From Bowmanella pacifica (GTDB lineage Bacteria > Pseudomonadota > Gammaproteobacteria > Enterobacterales > Alteromonadaceae), in contig NZ_BMLS01000008.1 in NCBI RefSeq assembly GCF_014645355.1, positions 156,106 through 220,105 of the forward strand: 64,000 nucleotides of DNA. The letters run 5' to 3'. Under the pieces are notes generated by a model. It searched no databases. It was given only the letters and a program-made list of their open reading frames with translations, and was not told the DNA's origin. Below, in pieces: positions 8,681 to 18,579 of the stretch; position 1 is the stretch's first letter, and the number at the start of each line of letters is the position of its first letter. The translations under genes and the position numbers were made by a program.

Positions 8681-10600
8681 ATGGGTAGAATCATTGGTAT
8701 TGATTTGGGTACAACTAACTCATGTGTTGCCGTGTTGGACGGTGACAAACCTCGTGTGATTGAAAATGCGGAAGGGGATCGTACTACCCCCTCCATTATC
8801 GCCTTCACTAAAGACGGTGAAACCTTGGTAGGTCAACCTGCCAAGCGTCAGGCGGTTACAAACCCCAGAAACACCCTGTTCGCTATCAAGCGTTTAATTG
8901 GTCGCCGTTGGGAAGATAAAGAAGTACAGCGCGATATCGACATTATGCCGTTCGGCATTATCAAGGCGGATAATGGTGACGCCTGGGTTGATGTGAATGA
9001 CAAGAAGATGGCACCCCCGCAGATTTCTGCTGAAGTGCTGAAAAAGATGAAAAAGACCGCCGAGGACTATCTGGGCGAAGAAGTAACTGCAGCGGTTATC
9101 ACCGTGCCGGCCTACTTCAACGATTCTCAGCGTCAGGCCACTAAAGATGCTGGTCGTATCGCCGGTCTGGAAGTCAAGCGTATCATTAACGAACCCACAG
9201 CCGCGGCACTGGCTTACGGTATGGACCGTAAGAAAGGTGACAATGTGGTTGCGGTTTATGATTTAGGTGGTGGTACTTTCGATATCTCCATTATCGAGAT
9301 TGACGAAGTAGAAGGTGAGCACACCTTTGAAGTACTGGCTACCAACGGTGATACCCACTTAGGTGGTGAAGACTTTGATAACCGCTTGATCACTTACCTG
9401 GTTGAAGAGTTCAAGAAAGACCAGGGTATGGATTTGCGTAAAGATCCTCTGGCCATGCAGCGTCTGAAAGAAGCCGGTGAAAAAGCCAAGATTGAGCTTT
9501 CTTCTGCGCAGCAAACCGAAGTGAACCTGCCTTATATTACGGCCGATGCTTCAGGTCCTAAGCACCTGACCATCAAGGTAACTCGTGCCAAGCTGGAGTC
9601 TTTGGTTGAAGATATGGTTAAGGCTTCTCTGGAGCCTGTAAAGCAAGCGCTGGCTGATGCAGACCTGTCTGTGGGCGATATCCACGATATCATCCTGGTA
9701 GGTGGTCAGACTCGTATGCCACTGGTACAGAAATACGTGACCGAGTTCTTTGGTAAAGAACCGCGTAAAGACGTTAACCCCGATGAAGCCGTAGCTGTAG
9801 GTGCAGCCATTCAAGGTGGTGTCTTGGCGGGTGACGTGAAAGACGTACTGCTGTTGGACGTAACACCTTTGTCTCTGGGTATTGAAACCATGGGCGGTGT
9901 GATGACCAAGTTGATTGAGAAAAACACCACTATTCCGACTAAAAAGTCGCAGGTGTTCTCAACTGCTGAAGATAACCAGTCTGCAGTAACGGTACACGTA
10001 CTGCAAGGCGAGCGTAAGCAAGCCTCTGGTAACAAATCACTGGGTCAGTTCAACCTGGAAGGTATTCGTGCGGCCATGCGTGGTCAGCCGCAAATCGAAG
10101 TAACTTTTGATATCGATGCGGATGGTATCTTGCACGTGTCTGCCAAAGACAAAGACACAGGTAAAGAGCAGAAGATCACTATTCAGGCTTCCAGTGGTTT
10201 GTCGGAAGACGAAATCAACAATATGGTTCAGGACGCTGAAGCCAACGCTGAAGCAGACAAGAAGTTTGAAGAACTGGTACAAACCCGCAACCAGGCTGAT
10301 GGTCTGGTGCATGCTACCCGTAAGCAGGTGGAAGAAGCCGGTGATGCCTTAGGCGCTGATGACAAGGCTAAGGTAGAGGAAGCCTGTTCTGCACTTGAAG
10401 CAGCCATTAAAGGCTCTGACAAGGAAGAGATTGATGCTAAGACTCAAGCATTAATTGAAGCCTCTGCCAAGCTGATGGAAGTGGCGCAAGCCAAAGCTGC
10501 GCAACAGCAGGGTGACGCTGGTGAACAGGGTTCTGCCAAAGCCACGGATGACGATGTTGTGGACGCCGAGTTCGAAGAAGTCAAAGACGACAAGAAGTAA
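8681..10600 (+). CDS. dnaK: DnaK, Hsp70 chaperone
   Basis: ATP-dependent chaperone that folds, refolds and disaggregates proteins with DnaJ and GrpE and controls sigma-32 stability. It has 639 residues. The N-terminal ATPase domain starts [14 protein letters not shown], contains [16 protein letters not shown] and [10 protein letters not shown] (phosphate-binding loops) and the linker [15 protein letters not shown] near residue 390. The substrate domain and helical lid follow, ending in the gammaproteobacterial acidic tail [12 protein letters not shown]. It lies between grpE and dnaJ, with a stem-loop and a palindromic repeat separating it from dnaJ. Confidence 0.98.
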   Translation: MGRIIGIDLGTTNSCVAVLDGDKPRVIENAEGDRTTPSIIAFTKDGETLVGQPAKRQAVTNPRNTLFAIKRLIGRRWEDKEVQRDIDIMPFGIIKADNGDAWVDVNDKKMAPPQISAEVLKKMKKTAEDYLGEEVTAAVITVPAYFNDSQRQATKDAGRIAGLEVKRIINEPTAAALAYGMDRKKGDNVVAVYDLGGGTFDISIIEIDEVEGEHTFEVLATNGDTHLGGEDFDNRLITYLVEEFKKDQGMDLRKDPLAMQRLKEAGEKAKIELSSAQQTEVNLPYITADASGPKHLTIKVTRAKLESLVEDMVKASLEPVKQALADADLSVGDIHDIILVGGQTRMPLVQKYVTEFFGKEPRKDVNPDEAVAVGAAIQGGVLAGDVKDVLLLDVTPLSLGIETMGGVMTKLIEKNTTIPTKKSQVFSTAEDNQSAVTVHVLQGERKQASGNKSLGQFNLEGIRAAMRGQPQIEVTFDIDADGILHVSAKDKDTGKEQKITIQASSGLSEDEINNMVQDAEANAEADKKFEELVQTRNQADGLVHATRKQVEEAGDALGADDKAKVEEACSALEAAIKGSDKEEIDAKTQALIEASAKLMEVAQAKAAQQQGDAGEQGSAKATDDDVVDAEFEEVKDDKK

Positions 10601-10616
10601 TCTTGTGTCCTGTTAA

Positions 10617-10639
10617 CGTGGCCGCGAAATGCGGCCACG
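10617..10639 (+). terminator. GC-rich stem-loop after dnaK
   Basis: CGTGGCCGC-GAAAT-GCGGCCACG is a perfect 9-bp stem with a 5-base loop but without a U tract. It may act as a partial terminator or an mRNA-stabilising element that lowers dnaJ relative to dnaK. Confidence 0.55.
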
Positions 10640-10645
10640 CTTAAG

Positions 10646-10706
10646 TGGGGTCAGAGTAAAATTATCCGTCAGCCACTGACAATTTGTTAATTTTACTCTG
10701 ACCCCA
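10646..10706. repeat. 61-bp palindromic intergenic repeat (REP/MITE-like)
   Basis: Perfect 19-bp inverted arms starting TGGGGTCAGAGTAAAATTA surround a 23-base centre. From memory, the string GGGGTCAGAGTAAAAT is a common intergenic repeat in gammaproteobacteria, often near Y1-type (REP-associated) transposases. No transposase is present here, so it would be a non-autonomous copy inserted between dnaK and dnaJ. I saw no second copy in the window. Confidence 0.7.
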
Positions 10707-10736
10707 TTTAGCTGTATTCGGGAGCTAATAAGCAAT

Positions 10737-11867
10737 ATGTCCAAACGAGACTATTACGAAGTGCTGGGGGTGGCGAAAGACGCCGCCGAACGCGACATAA
10801 AAAAGGCCTATAAGCGATTGGCCATGAAATATCACCCTGACCGTACTCAGGGCGATAAGGCATTAGAAGAGAAGTTCAAGGAAATTCAGGAAGCCTATGA
10901 GGTCCTGACCGATGAGCAAAAACGCGCAGCCTATGACAGATTCGGCCATGCCGGGGTTGATCCTAATCGTGGCGGCGGCGGTCATGGCGGCCATGCCGAT
11001 TTCGGCGATATCTTTGGTGATGTTTTCGGGGATATTTTTGGTGGTGGACGCCGTCAATCGCGCGCACGCCAGGGCTCAGATCTCAGGTATAACCTGGAAA
11101 TGTCTCTGGAAGATGCGGTCCGAGGCAAGAACGTAGAGATCAAAGTACCCACCTTGGTGGGTTGTGATGAGTGTGATGGCTCTGGTGCTAAGAAAGGCAC
11201 GACGCCTACCACTTGTCCTACTTGTCATGGTCAGGGGCAGGTACAGATGCGTCAGGGCTTTTTTGCCGTGCAGCAAACCTGTCCTACTTGTTCCGGACGC
11301 GGCAAGATCATTGCCGACCCATGCCGTAAATGTCACGGCCATGGTCGCGTAGAAAAGACCAAAACCTTGTCGGTGAAAGTGCCAGCAGGCGTGGATACCG
11401 GTGATCGCATTCGTCTGAGCGGCGAAGGTGAAGCAGGAGAAATGGGCGGACCGGCGGGCGATCTGTATGTACAAGTACATATTAAAGACCACCCGATTTT
11501 TGTTCGCGATGGCAACAATCTGTATTGTGAAGTGCCTATCAGCTTTACCCGTGCGGCCTTGGGGGGCGAAATTGAGGTGCCGACCCTGGACGGAAAGGTC
11601 AAACTCAAAATTTCACCCGAGACCCAAACCGGGCGTATGTTCCGACTGCGTGGCAAAGGCGTGAAGTCGGTACGCAGTGGCTCGGTGGGTGACTTGATGT
11701 GCAAGGTTGTGGTTGAAACACCAGTTAACCTGACTAGCCGTCAGAAAGAGTTGCTTGAGGAGTTGGATAAATCCATGGGCACGGGTGAGGAAGCTGCCAA
11801 ATACCGTCCCAAGGAAAAAGGCTTCTTTGACGGCGTGAAGAAGTTCTTTGACGACTTAACCAATTAA
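10737..11867 (+). CDS. dnaJ: DnaJ, Hsp40 co-chaperone
   Basis: Stimulates DnaK ATP hydrolysis and delivers substrates. The 376-residue protein has the J domain (residues 1-70, HPD motif in KYHPDRTQ), a Gly/Phe-rich linker (residues 75-105), four zinc-binding CxxCxGxG repeats ([32 protein letters not shown]) and the C-terminal substrate-binding domain. It follows dnaK at 136 bases, but a stem-loop and a mobile palindromic repeat lie between them. A strong terminator ends the cluster. Confidence 0.98.
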   Translation: MSKRDYYEVLGVAKDAAERDIKKAYKRLAMKYHPDRTQGDKALEEKFKEIQEAYEVLTDEQKRAAYDRFGHAGVDPNRGGGGHGGHADFGDIFGDVFGDIFGGGRRQSRARQGSDLRYNLEMSLEDAVRGKNVEIKVPTLVGCDECDGSGAKKGTTPTTCPTCHGQGQVQMRQGFFAVQQTCPTCSGRGKIIADPCRKCHGHGRVEKTKTLSVKVPAGVDTGDRIRLSGEGEAGEMGGPAGDLYVQVHIKDHPIFVRDGNNLYCEVPISFTRAALGGEIEVPTLDGKVKLKISPETQTGRMFRLRGKGVKSVRSGSVGDLMCKVVVETPVNLTSRQKELLEELDKSMGTGEEAAKYRPKEKGFFDGVKKFFDDLTN

Positions 11868-11881
11868 GATTGTTGGTTATC

Positions 11882-11914
11882 AAAAAGCCCCGCGAATAAT
11901 GCGGGGCTTTTTTT
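11882..11914 (+). terminator. Rho-independent terminator after dnaJ
   Basis: AAAGCCCCGC-GAATAAT-GCGGGGCTTT with a run of seven T residues; ends the grpE-dnaK-dnaJ transcripts. Confidence 0.93.
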
Positions 11915-11963
11915 ATCTGCAGCATCATGCTTGAATGAGCCAAAAAATAATCAAGGGATGAGC

Positions 11964-12767
11964 ATGCGCGCACTTGTTGTCAGTATTTTGATGTTAGTGA
12001 GCTATGGGTTGCATGGGCAGGAACATAGGTTGTATCAAAGTCTGGTTTTTCAGCATAATAACAGTGAGTTACCTTATCGTGTTTTGTTTCCTGAACACTT
12101 TGATCCGCATAAACGTTATCCTCTGATACTGTTCTTACATGGTGCAGGAGAGCGAGGCAGTGACAACAGCTTACAACTGACCCATGGAGCGACCTTGTTC
12201 GCTGAAGATAAGGTGAGAGCCAATTATCCCGCTATTGTGATTTTCCCCCAAGCGCCCAAGGCGCAGTATTGGGCCAATGTTAAGCTCGATCGCAGCACGC
12301 AGCCGCTGACCGCGGTTTTTTCTGCCAATCCAAAACCTACCGAAGCGTTAGCAGCAACTATTGCTCTGATGGAAGAATGGTCTGCCAGGCCCTACGTGGA
12401 TAAAACGCGGGTATATGCAGGTGGTTTATCTATGGGGGGAATGGGTACTCTGGAGCTGCTGTATCATAAACCAGCTATGTTTGCCGCAGCGTTGGTGATA
12501 TGTGGGGCGGGAGACGCCGCATTGACCTCTCAGTATCGCAAAGGTATGCCGGTGTGGCTGTTCCATGGTGAGCAGGATCAGGTTGTCAGTCCTGCCTATA
12601 CCCAAACCATGTATGAGGCTATTCGTAGGTCTGGCGGTCAGGCCAAAGTGACCTGGTATCCAGAGGTCGGGCATAACAGTTGGAACCCGGCTTTTGCCGA
12701 ACCAGACTTATTGGCTTGGTTGTTTTCTCATACCTTGCCAGCCAAGGGCGCGGTTCAGGAGCAATAA
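11964..12767 (+). CDS. Secreted alpha/beta-hydrolase esterase (prolyl-oligopeptidase/phospholipase-like)
   Basis: Serine hydrolase of 267 residues. I start at ATG 11964, which follows AAGGGA at proper spacing and gives a signal peptide (RALVVSILMLVSYGLHG); the frame is open to a TTG at 11931. The core shows LILFLHGAGERG (oxyanion loop), nucleophile Ser156 in GLSMGG, a likely acid in FHGEQD and the catalytic His in EVGHNSWN. This pattern fits the PHB-depolymerase/feruloyl-esterase-like group of periplasmic carboxylesterases; the substrate is unknown. The next gene starts 1 base after the stop, so the two are probably co-transcribed. Confidence 0.85.
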   Translation: MRALVVSILMLVSYGLHGQEHRLYQSLVFQHNNSELPYRVLFPEHFDPHKRYPLILFLHGAGERGSDNSLQLTHGATLFAEDKVRANYPAIVIFPQAPKAQYWANVKLDRSTQPLTAVFSANPKPTEALAATIALMEEWSARPYVDKTRVYAGGLSMGGMGTLELLYHKPAMFAAALVICGAGDAALTSQYRKGMPVWLFHGEQDQVVSPAYTQTMYEAIRRSGGQAKVTWYPEVGHNSWNPAFAEPDLLAWLFSHTLPAKGAVQEQ

Positions 12768-12768
12768 G

Positions 12769-13482
12769 GTGCGAATTGGACTCATACTGATATTGTGTTG
12801 CTGGGGTTGCAGCCTTGCTGCTGCCGAACGAGTGGTTAGGGTGGGACTGAATTTCTCTGCCCCCTGGGCCTATGCGGATGAGCAGGGTAGCTTGCAGGGG
12901 ATTGACCACGATATCGTCTATCAGGCCCTGTCTGCAGCCGGCTATCAGGTGCAGATTGAGCTTTTTTCCCATGAACGTATGCTGCAAAAGTTTAAACAGC
13001 GGGAGTTGGATTTCGCTAGCCCTATTGCTTTTGATATTCCGGGCGCCCATAAAAGTTTGCCGTATATGGAAATCCAAGATGTTGCCGCCAGCCTGAGCAG
13101 TGCCGGTCTGGCTATCGAACAACTGGACGATTTAAGCGACAAACGGGTAGTGGCCTATCAAAAAGCCATAGATGTGTTGGGGCAACCCTTTGCCAATGTG
13201 CTTGAGTCGCAGAATTACCTGGAAATGGTCGACAGGGATCGTCAGTTCGACTTGCTATTTAGTGGCAAGGTGGATGTGGTGGTGGGCGATAGGCTGGTGT
13301 TGGAATACTACAGCCGTAAAATGTATGGTGAAGGGAAAATTCGTATTCACCCCATATTTGCCAGTCAGGTTTATCCTGCTGCTGCTTGGGATCCCGAGAT
13401 TATTAAAGCTTTTAATCAGCATCTTATGCGTATGCAGGCGCGGGGTGATATCAAGCTCTTGATGCATAGCCCCCGGCCATGA
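12769..13482 (+). CDS. Periplasmic solute-binding protein, SBP_bac_3 family
   Basis: Extracellular solute-binding protein of the amino-acid type (family 3), 237 residues. The GTG start at 12769 is two bases after the esterase stop and follows GGAG; it gives a signal peptide (IGLILILCCWGCSLAAA). The mature domain opens VVRVGLNFSAPWAYADEQG and GIDHDIV, typical of this fold. No ABC permease or ATPase is nearby, so it may be an orphan receptor or sensor-like protein, as is common in Alteromonadales and Vibrionales. A frame open further upstream, to 12694, lies inside the esterase. The ligand is unknown. Confidence 0.8.
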   Translation: MRIGLILILCCWGCSLAAAERVVRVGLNFSAPWAYADEQGSLQGIDHDIVYQALSAAGYQVQIELFSHERMLQKFKQRELDFASPIAFDIPGAHKSLPYMEIQDVAASLSSAGLAIEQLDDLSDKRVVAYQKAIDVLGQPFANVLESQNYLEMVDRDRQFDLLFSGKVDVVVGDRLVLEYYSRKMYGEGKIRIHPIFASQVYPAAAWDPEIIKAFNQHLMRMQARGDIKLLMHSPRP

Positions 13483-13603
13483 GCAAGAGCAGCGCTGCAT
13501 CTTGCCAATTCGCCAATAAATCACTGTGGACGTTTAGATGGCTGACTAGCGGCTTAAATTAAGGCACAATCCTCGCCAGGTAACAGAATCGGATTGAAAT
13601 AGC

Positions 13604-14407
13604 ATGAATGTGGGGATATTTGGTGCCAACGGCCGTATGGGCAGGGTATTGATTGAGGCGGTGCAGCAGGCACCTGAGGCAAAATTAAGCGCGGCACTGG
13701 TACGCAGTGGCTCTGACTGGCTGGGCATGGATGTTGGGGAACTGGCCGGTGTCGGTAAATTGGGCCTGGCGGTCAGTGACAGACCCGACGAGCAAGCCGC
13801 GAACATTGATGTGATGATTGATTTCACCCTGCCAGGTGCTCTTGAAGCCAACCTGAGTTGGTGTGTTGCTCAGAACAAGCCGGTTGTCATAGGCACCACA
13901 GGATTAAATCCTCAGCAGTTTGATGTTTTGCAGCAAGCCGCCAAGCAGATCCCCGTTGTGTTTGCTGCTAACTACAGCGTAGGCGTTAACCTGATGCTGA
14001 ACTTATTAAAGCAAACGGCCAGAGTAATGGGTCATAGCTGCGACATTGAAATCTGGGAAGCGCATCACCGTAACAAACTCGATGCACCATCCGGCACTGC
14101 CATGGCCATGGGCGAAGCTATTGCCGACGAACTTAACTGGGATTTGAATCAATGCGCCGTATATGGTCGTGAGGGCCATACGGGTGTCAGACCGCAGCAG
14201 CAAATCGGCTTTGCCACCATCCGCGCTGGCGATGTGGTGGGTGAGCATACAGCCATGTTCGCTGATATTGGCGAGCGAATTGAACTTACCCATAAAGCCA
14301 GCAGCCGTTTGACCTTCGCTAAAGGGGCGGTGCGCGCCGCGTTATGGCTTAAAGATAAACCCGCTGGTTTATATAATATGCAGCAGGTTTTGGGATTGGA
14401 AGGGTAG
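13604..14407 (+). CDS. dapB: 4-hydroxy-tetrahydrodipicolinate reductase
   Basis: NAD(P)H-dependent step of the diaminopimelate/lysine pathway, reducing hydroxy-tetrahydrodipicolinate to tetrahydrodipicolinate. The 267 residues begin with the nucleotide-binding loop [10 protein letters not shown], contain VIGTTG, and carry the signature [15 protein letters not shown] with His154, His155 and Lys158. In many gammaproteobacteria dapB sits between dnaJ and carA, as here, although the pullulanase pair has been placed between dapB and carA. Two stem-loops follow. Confidence 0.97.
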   Translation: MNVGIFGANGRMGRVLIEAVQQAPEAKLSAALVRSGSDWLGMDVGELAGVGKLGLAVSDRPDEQAANIDVMIDFTLPGALEANLSWCVAQNKPVVIGTTGLNPQQFDVLQQAAKQIPVVFAANYSVGVNLMLNLLKQTARVMGHSCDIEIWEAHHRNKLDAPSGTAMAMGEAIADELNWDLNQCAVYGREGHTGVRPQQQIGFATIRAGDVVGEHTAMFADIGERIELTHKASSRLTFAKGAVRAALWLKDKPAGLYNMQQVLGLEG

Positions 14408-14412
14408 AGTCT

Positions 14413-14433
14413 GTCATGTCAGGCTGACATGAC
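14413..14433 (+). terminator. Stem-loop after dapB
   Basis: GTCATGTCA-GGC-TGACATGAC, a perfect 9-bp stem right after the dapB stop. It lacks a U run, so termination is plausible but unproven. Confidence 0.45.
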
Positions 14434-14491
14434 TCCCACGTCGTCGTTATCAACCGGGGCTCGTTAGTTTGCGTGTTTTCTTGCTATCTTG

Positions 14492-14523
14492 ACGCCCAGT
14501 TAAGGTTTAACTCAACTGGGCGT
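14492..14523. terminator. Stem-loop between convergent dapB and pullulanase gene
   Basis: ACGCCCAGTT and AACTGGGCGT pair around a 12-base loop. It lies 16 bases after the end of the minus-strand pullulanase gene and may serve both directions; U runs are weak on both sides. Confidence 0.5.
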
Positions 14524-14538
14524 ATTGCTTGTCGTCAT

Positions 14539-17500
14539 TTAAAGCATACTGATACTCAACAGCGGTGCGTTTTGATTGTTAGCATTCAGGGTAACCCGCA
14601 CGTTACCGCTATAGGGCAATATCAGTGTTAGGTTATCACTACTGCCAGGCTGCAGAGCCACAGTGTCTCCTGAGGTAATTTGCCAGGCGCCACCCAGATT
14701 CGGACCGCCGTTTGCTCCCCAGTCTGCGTCCGCTATTTTTATTTGGTGCGATCCGCCAGGCAGATTTAGCAAGGCTTCGTATATGCCACCACCAATGTAT
14801 GCCAGTGGCATAGTCGTCCCCCAATCGTTCAGACTGCCTCGTAGATATAGTTGGTGATTACCATAAGGGGCCGGGATGACGGATGGATCATCGGGCATGA
14901 TGGTAAGGGAGGGAGTATCGGGCGTGGTTGCAAGCAAGGCAAAGCGATACTGGCCTGGCTGGGGAATAGTCACAGCAAGATTATTGCCTTGTTGATAGAG
15001 CGTCTGGGCAGCACCCAAGGTGACGCTAAAGCCGCCGCCAAGATTGACTGTGCTGTAGTGCTCGTCGGCCAGCTTAAACTCAAACTGACCGGCATCCAGA
15101 ACGACATCTAATCTATAGCTATTATCGCCTTGGTAGCTAAACGGCAAAGAGGTATCCCAGCTATTGATGTCGCCACGTAGATAGATAGGCTGCTCTCCAT
15201 AAGGGGGGAGGGCGCTTAAACCATAGCCTTGCTGACCTTGCTGGGGTTTGACGAATACGGCAGTAGTGCGGGCTGGTACCTGGAAACTATGAGTATCAAA
15301 TGACGCTTGCTGCACGAGCGTGTCTGCTGAGCTTTGCTGAACGTGATGCAGTACAAAACCATTTGCTTCATCAATAGTAAATGCCTTGAGGTTGTCACTG
15401 CTGTTAAATACGACTACCAGCGCATCATAGGCAGGATCCAGATCTGTCAGTCCCAGGCCGTCATCCAGACTCATTACAATCAACCCCTGAGCTTGCTGGG
15501 GCCCGGTATTATGAAATTTAATCCGCTGACGCACTTGCTGAGCATCGGTAAGACGAAACAGCGGACTATTGGCGCGGATTTGCACAAACTCTTCAAATAA
15601 AGCGGCGCTAAAAGCAATTTCAGTCGGGCCTACCAGGCTGTTGGGGTTGGCACTGGCTGCACTGATAGCCGGCCAGTTATGCTGGTTATCGGCCTCGCGG
15701 GGCAGGCCTATATTCCAGTTATTATCCTGCATGCTGACATCAACCCGATTAAACCAATCTCCCGAATCGTAAGTATTGCGATCAATGGACTTAGAGCGCA
15801 GCAATTCGGAGCCAAAATGCAGAAAAGGTATGCCCTGGCTTAGCAGTGGATAGCTCAGGGCCTGAGCCTGTATACGTACACGCTCTTGTGCAGTCAACTG
15901 GGTGGGCAGAACCAGTTGCAGCTTATCCCACAGTGTTTCGTTGTCATGCTTGGATACGTAGTTAACGGTGTCGGCCGGGTCATTGGCATACCCCGCAGGC
16001 TGGCCGTTCCATTGGTAGTCATAGGCAGACATATAGTTGCCGCTGGCCGCCACAAAGGCAAAACTGCCGATGTTGCCAACAAGACCTATACGGGTGGTGT
16101 CTTGTTGGTGCAAGCTGCCACCCGCTGTGAATAACTCGCCACTGCGCACGGCGTCTCGCTGACGGTCTGAGAAAGTTCCTACCTCGGTGCCAGCCATCGC
16201 CAGTTGTGAGGCTTGTTCAAAGCGCCTGTTATTGACGACTTCGCCGAAGTTCCACCCTTCACCATAAAAATAGCTGTCGGGGTCCACGGTTCTGACCGCC
16301 TCGCGGGCGCTGAGAATAGCCTGTCTGGGAATATGCCCCATAAGATCAAAGCGAAAACCGTCAAAACCAAACTGCTGGGCAAATACCACCAATGAGTCAT
16401 TCATTAACTTGGCCATCATGGTCATTTCGGTGGCCGTGTTTTCACAGCAGGTGGAGTTTTCTATTTGTCCGCTGAGTTCGTTCAAACGTTGGTAGTAGCC
16501 TGGTACTAGCTTATCCAGTACCGAATTGTCATTTAAGCCAGATGATGCCGTGTGGTTGTAAACTACATCCAGCACCACACGCAGTCCTATATTATGCAAG
16601 GCCTGGTTCATGGCGCGCATTTCAAGAATACGGGCCGCGCCGTCAGGATCGCTGGCATAGCTGCCTTCCGGCGCCGCAAAATGCTGTGGATCATACCCCC
16701 AGTTAAAGCCATCCAGGGCACGCATCGCGTCTACTAAGGCCTGTGCGTCAGCGCTGTCGGGTGTATAACCGGCAAAGACATCCAGCAATAGAGTCGTGGG
16801 GTTTTCCACCCCGCAAACCGGTGCGCCGGGATTAAACTGACATAGCCTGCCAACGGTATCGCTGATGTCCACTCGTTGATTAGTATCTTCCTGAATCGAC
16901 GCTATATCATTGGCCGGCAGTAGATGGATGTGGGTCAATCCTGCTTGTTGCAAACGCTGTAAATGTTGTACTGATTGACTGTTTGTTTCGGTAAACGCCA
17001 GATATTTTCCACGATTCTGCACACTGACGCTGTCATCCCAGATACTGAAGTCACGAATATGGGTTTCATAGATAATGCTGTCTTCGGGCGCAGTGACGAT
17101 AGGTACCGGATGACTGTCCCAACCGCTGGGTTTCAGATCGCTGTCATTCAGGTTAACAAATTGACTGTAACGACCATTGGTAGACAAACTCACACTGTAT
17201 GGGTCTGTACTGATTAAGGTTTCCACTTGCTCAGTTAATGGGTGGAACACCTCAACACCAAATTGATAAAAATGTCTGTCCAGGGTATTTCTATCACCAT
17301 GATAGGACCATATACCGCTGTGCTCATCCCATTGCATTGGATGACTGGCGAGCAAGTTCTTTTGCTGGTCAAAGACCCGTAAACTCAGACTGCGAGCCGT
17401 TGGAGCCCAGACGGATACTTGCAGTTGCTGTTGTTGATAATTCAGGCCCAGGTTTGCCTCATCGGCATCATCTGCCTGACGGGTATAAAGATGATCCAGC

Positions 17501-18579
17501 AACCGGCCAAACTGCACTCTGGTGGCATCCACTATCGCGCCCGTTGCATCCAGCGCGACGGCAATTAGCTGAGTTTTGGCCAGGTTTTTACTCTCTGCAT
17601 CGGTGAGTGACAGGTGAAAACCCGTGAATCCACTTAAATGCGGATCCCTTTGATAGTATTGCGGGTCTATTTGGGCTGGCGTCAGGGGGTAAAAGTTCGC
17701 AGTTTGTAACTTACTGGGATCAAGCGGTGACAGATCAGCGGCAGCACTGTAGTACAAGCGGTACTCAGCGGCTTGGGCGGTTTGCCAAACCAAGGTGTCT
17801 GTGGCCAGCCAGTGTGCGCGCGCACCGTCCAAAGATAAAGGACGCTCGGTCAGGGGCTGATACCAGATCTCCGGATAGCCGTGAAAGCTGAATCCTTGCT
17901 TGCCCCGAGCGGGTTCAAAGCGGCTGTTGTTCTGACCCAGTGCCTTGTCATTACCTTTGTGAATAATGAAGTTGTAGCAATCCGCACCGGGCTCAATACT
18001 GAGTACATAGTAAGCCCCGTAGTCAGGATGGATACCATCGGCGGGATAGGGGTTGGCCCAATCGCCAAATTGGGCCACTTCTGTGGTCGGTGCAGCGTAG
18101 TTCCCGCAGCCTTCGCCATTCCAAAGATGCAGCCCCCAACCTTGATAGTCATCATCGGCCCGTTGATAGAACAACGCAATTTGATTGTCTGCAAGGTTAA
18201 GCCCTGATGACGCAGGCTCTACTTGCAGTTGCATCGATAAGGACAAGGGCGCGCGATCCAGGCTGAGACGCAGGGTAAATTGCATGCTCTGTGATGCCGC
18301 CAGCTCTTGCGCAGCTAAGGTGATATAGGGCATTCCCTGCCATTCACCATCGCCGTTTAGAATGCTATGGCTGCTGTTTTGCACTAGTACCCGCATGGGG
18401 CCACTTAGAGACTGTTCACTTTGATTGGTCAGCGTTATCTGGCTGACATACTGGCGGTTAACCCTATCAAAGGTGGGTCTGGCAGAGTAATCAAAGTTAA
18501 CCTTGGATTGTGTTTGCCACTCGGCCAAAGTAGGGAGGGCCAGCCAACAAAGCAGCAGACCTGTAATATAAGCTTTCAT
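14539..18579 (-). CDS. Secreted pullulanase-type alpha-1,6-glucosidase (GH13) with tandem C-terminal modules
   Basis: Large extracytoplasmic debranching enzyme for alpha-glucans, 1346 residues. A signal peptide (AYITGLLLCWLALPTLA) is followed by an N-terminal domain and a region around residues 140-230 resembling pullulanase carbohydrate-binding (PUD/CBM41) modules, then an isoamylase-type early set domain. The GH13 barrel shows VVLDVVYNHT, nucleophile Asp near 745 in FRFDLMGH, acid Glu near 774 in YGEGWNFG and Asp near 879 in VSKHDNE. After the barrel come two homologous modules of about 100 residues, each with a YLRG-N-W opening and a NLGG segment, probably glucan-binding. Its ATG overlaps the stop of the preceding PEP-CTERM-like gene by 4 bases, so the two are translationally coupled. 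Pullulanase versus another GH13 debranching specificity cannot be settled here. Confidence 0.92.
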   Translation of the reverse strand: MKAYITGLLLCWLALPTLAEWQTQSKVNFDYSARPTFDRVNRQYVSQITLTNQSEQSLSGPMRVLVQNSSHSILNGDGEWQGMPYITLAAQELAASQSMQFTLRLSLDRAPLSLSMQLQVEPASSGLNLADNQIALFYQRADDDYQGWGLHLWNGEGCGNYAAPTTEVAQFGDWANPYPADGIHPDYGAYYVLSIEPGADCYNFIIHKGNDKALGQNNSRFEPARGKQGFSFHGYPEIWYQPLTERPLSLDGARAHWLATDTLVWQTAQAAEYRLYYSAAADLSPLDPSKLQTANFYPLTPAQIDPQYYQRDPHLSGFTGFHLSLTDAESKNLAKTQLIAVALDATGAIVDATRVQFGRLLDHLYTRQADDADEANLGLNYQQQQLQVSVWAPTARSLSLRVFDQQKNLLASHPMQWDEHSGIWSYHGDRNTLDRHFYQFGVEVFHPLTEQVETLISTDPYSVSLSTNGRYSQFVNLNDSDLKPSGWDSHPVPIVTAPEDSIIYETHIRDFSIWDDSVSVQNRGKYLAFTETNSQSVQHLQRLQQAGLTHIHLLPANDIASIQEDTNQRVDISDTVGRLCQFNPGAPVCGVENPTTLLLDVFAGYTPDSADAQALVDAMRALDGFNWGYDPQHFAAPEGSYASDPDGAARILEMRAMNQALHNIGLRVVLDVVYNHTASSGLNDNSVLDKLVPGYYQRLNELSGQIENSTCCENTATEMTMMAKLMNDSLVVFAQQFGFDGFRFDLMGHIPRQAILSAREAVRTVDPDSYFYGEGWNFGEVVNNRRFEQASQLAMAGTEVGTFSDRQRDAVRSGELFTAGGSLHQQDTTRIGLVGNIGSFAFVAASGNYMSAYDYQWNGQPAGYANDPADTVNYVSKHDNETLWDKLQLVLPTQLTAQERVRIQAQALSYPLLSQGIPFLHFGSELLRSKSIDRNTYDSGDWFNRVDVSMQDNNWNIGLPREADNQHNWPAISAASANPNSLVGPTEIAFSAALFEEFVQIRANSPLFRLTDAQQVRQRIKFHNTGPQQAQGLIVMSLDDGLGLTDLDPAYDALVVVFNSSDNLKAFTIDEANGFVLHHVQQSSADTLVQQASFDTHSFQVPARTTAVFVKPQQGQQGYGLSALPPYGEQPIYLRGDINSWDTSLPFSYQGDNSYRLDVVLDAGQFEFKLADEHYSTVNLGGGFSVTLGAAQTLYQQGNNLAVTIPQPGQYRFALLATTPDTPSLTIMPDDPSVIPAPYGNHQLYLRGSLNDWGTTMPLAYIGGGIYEALLNLPGGSHQIKIADADWGANGGPNLGGAWQITSGDTVALQPGSSDNLTLILPYSGNVRVTLNANNQNAPLLSISML

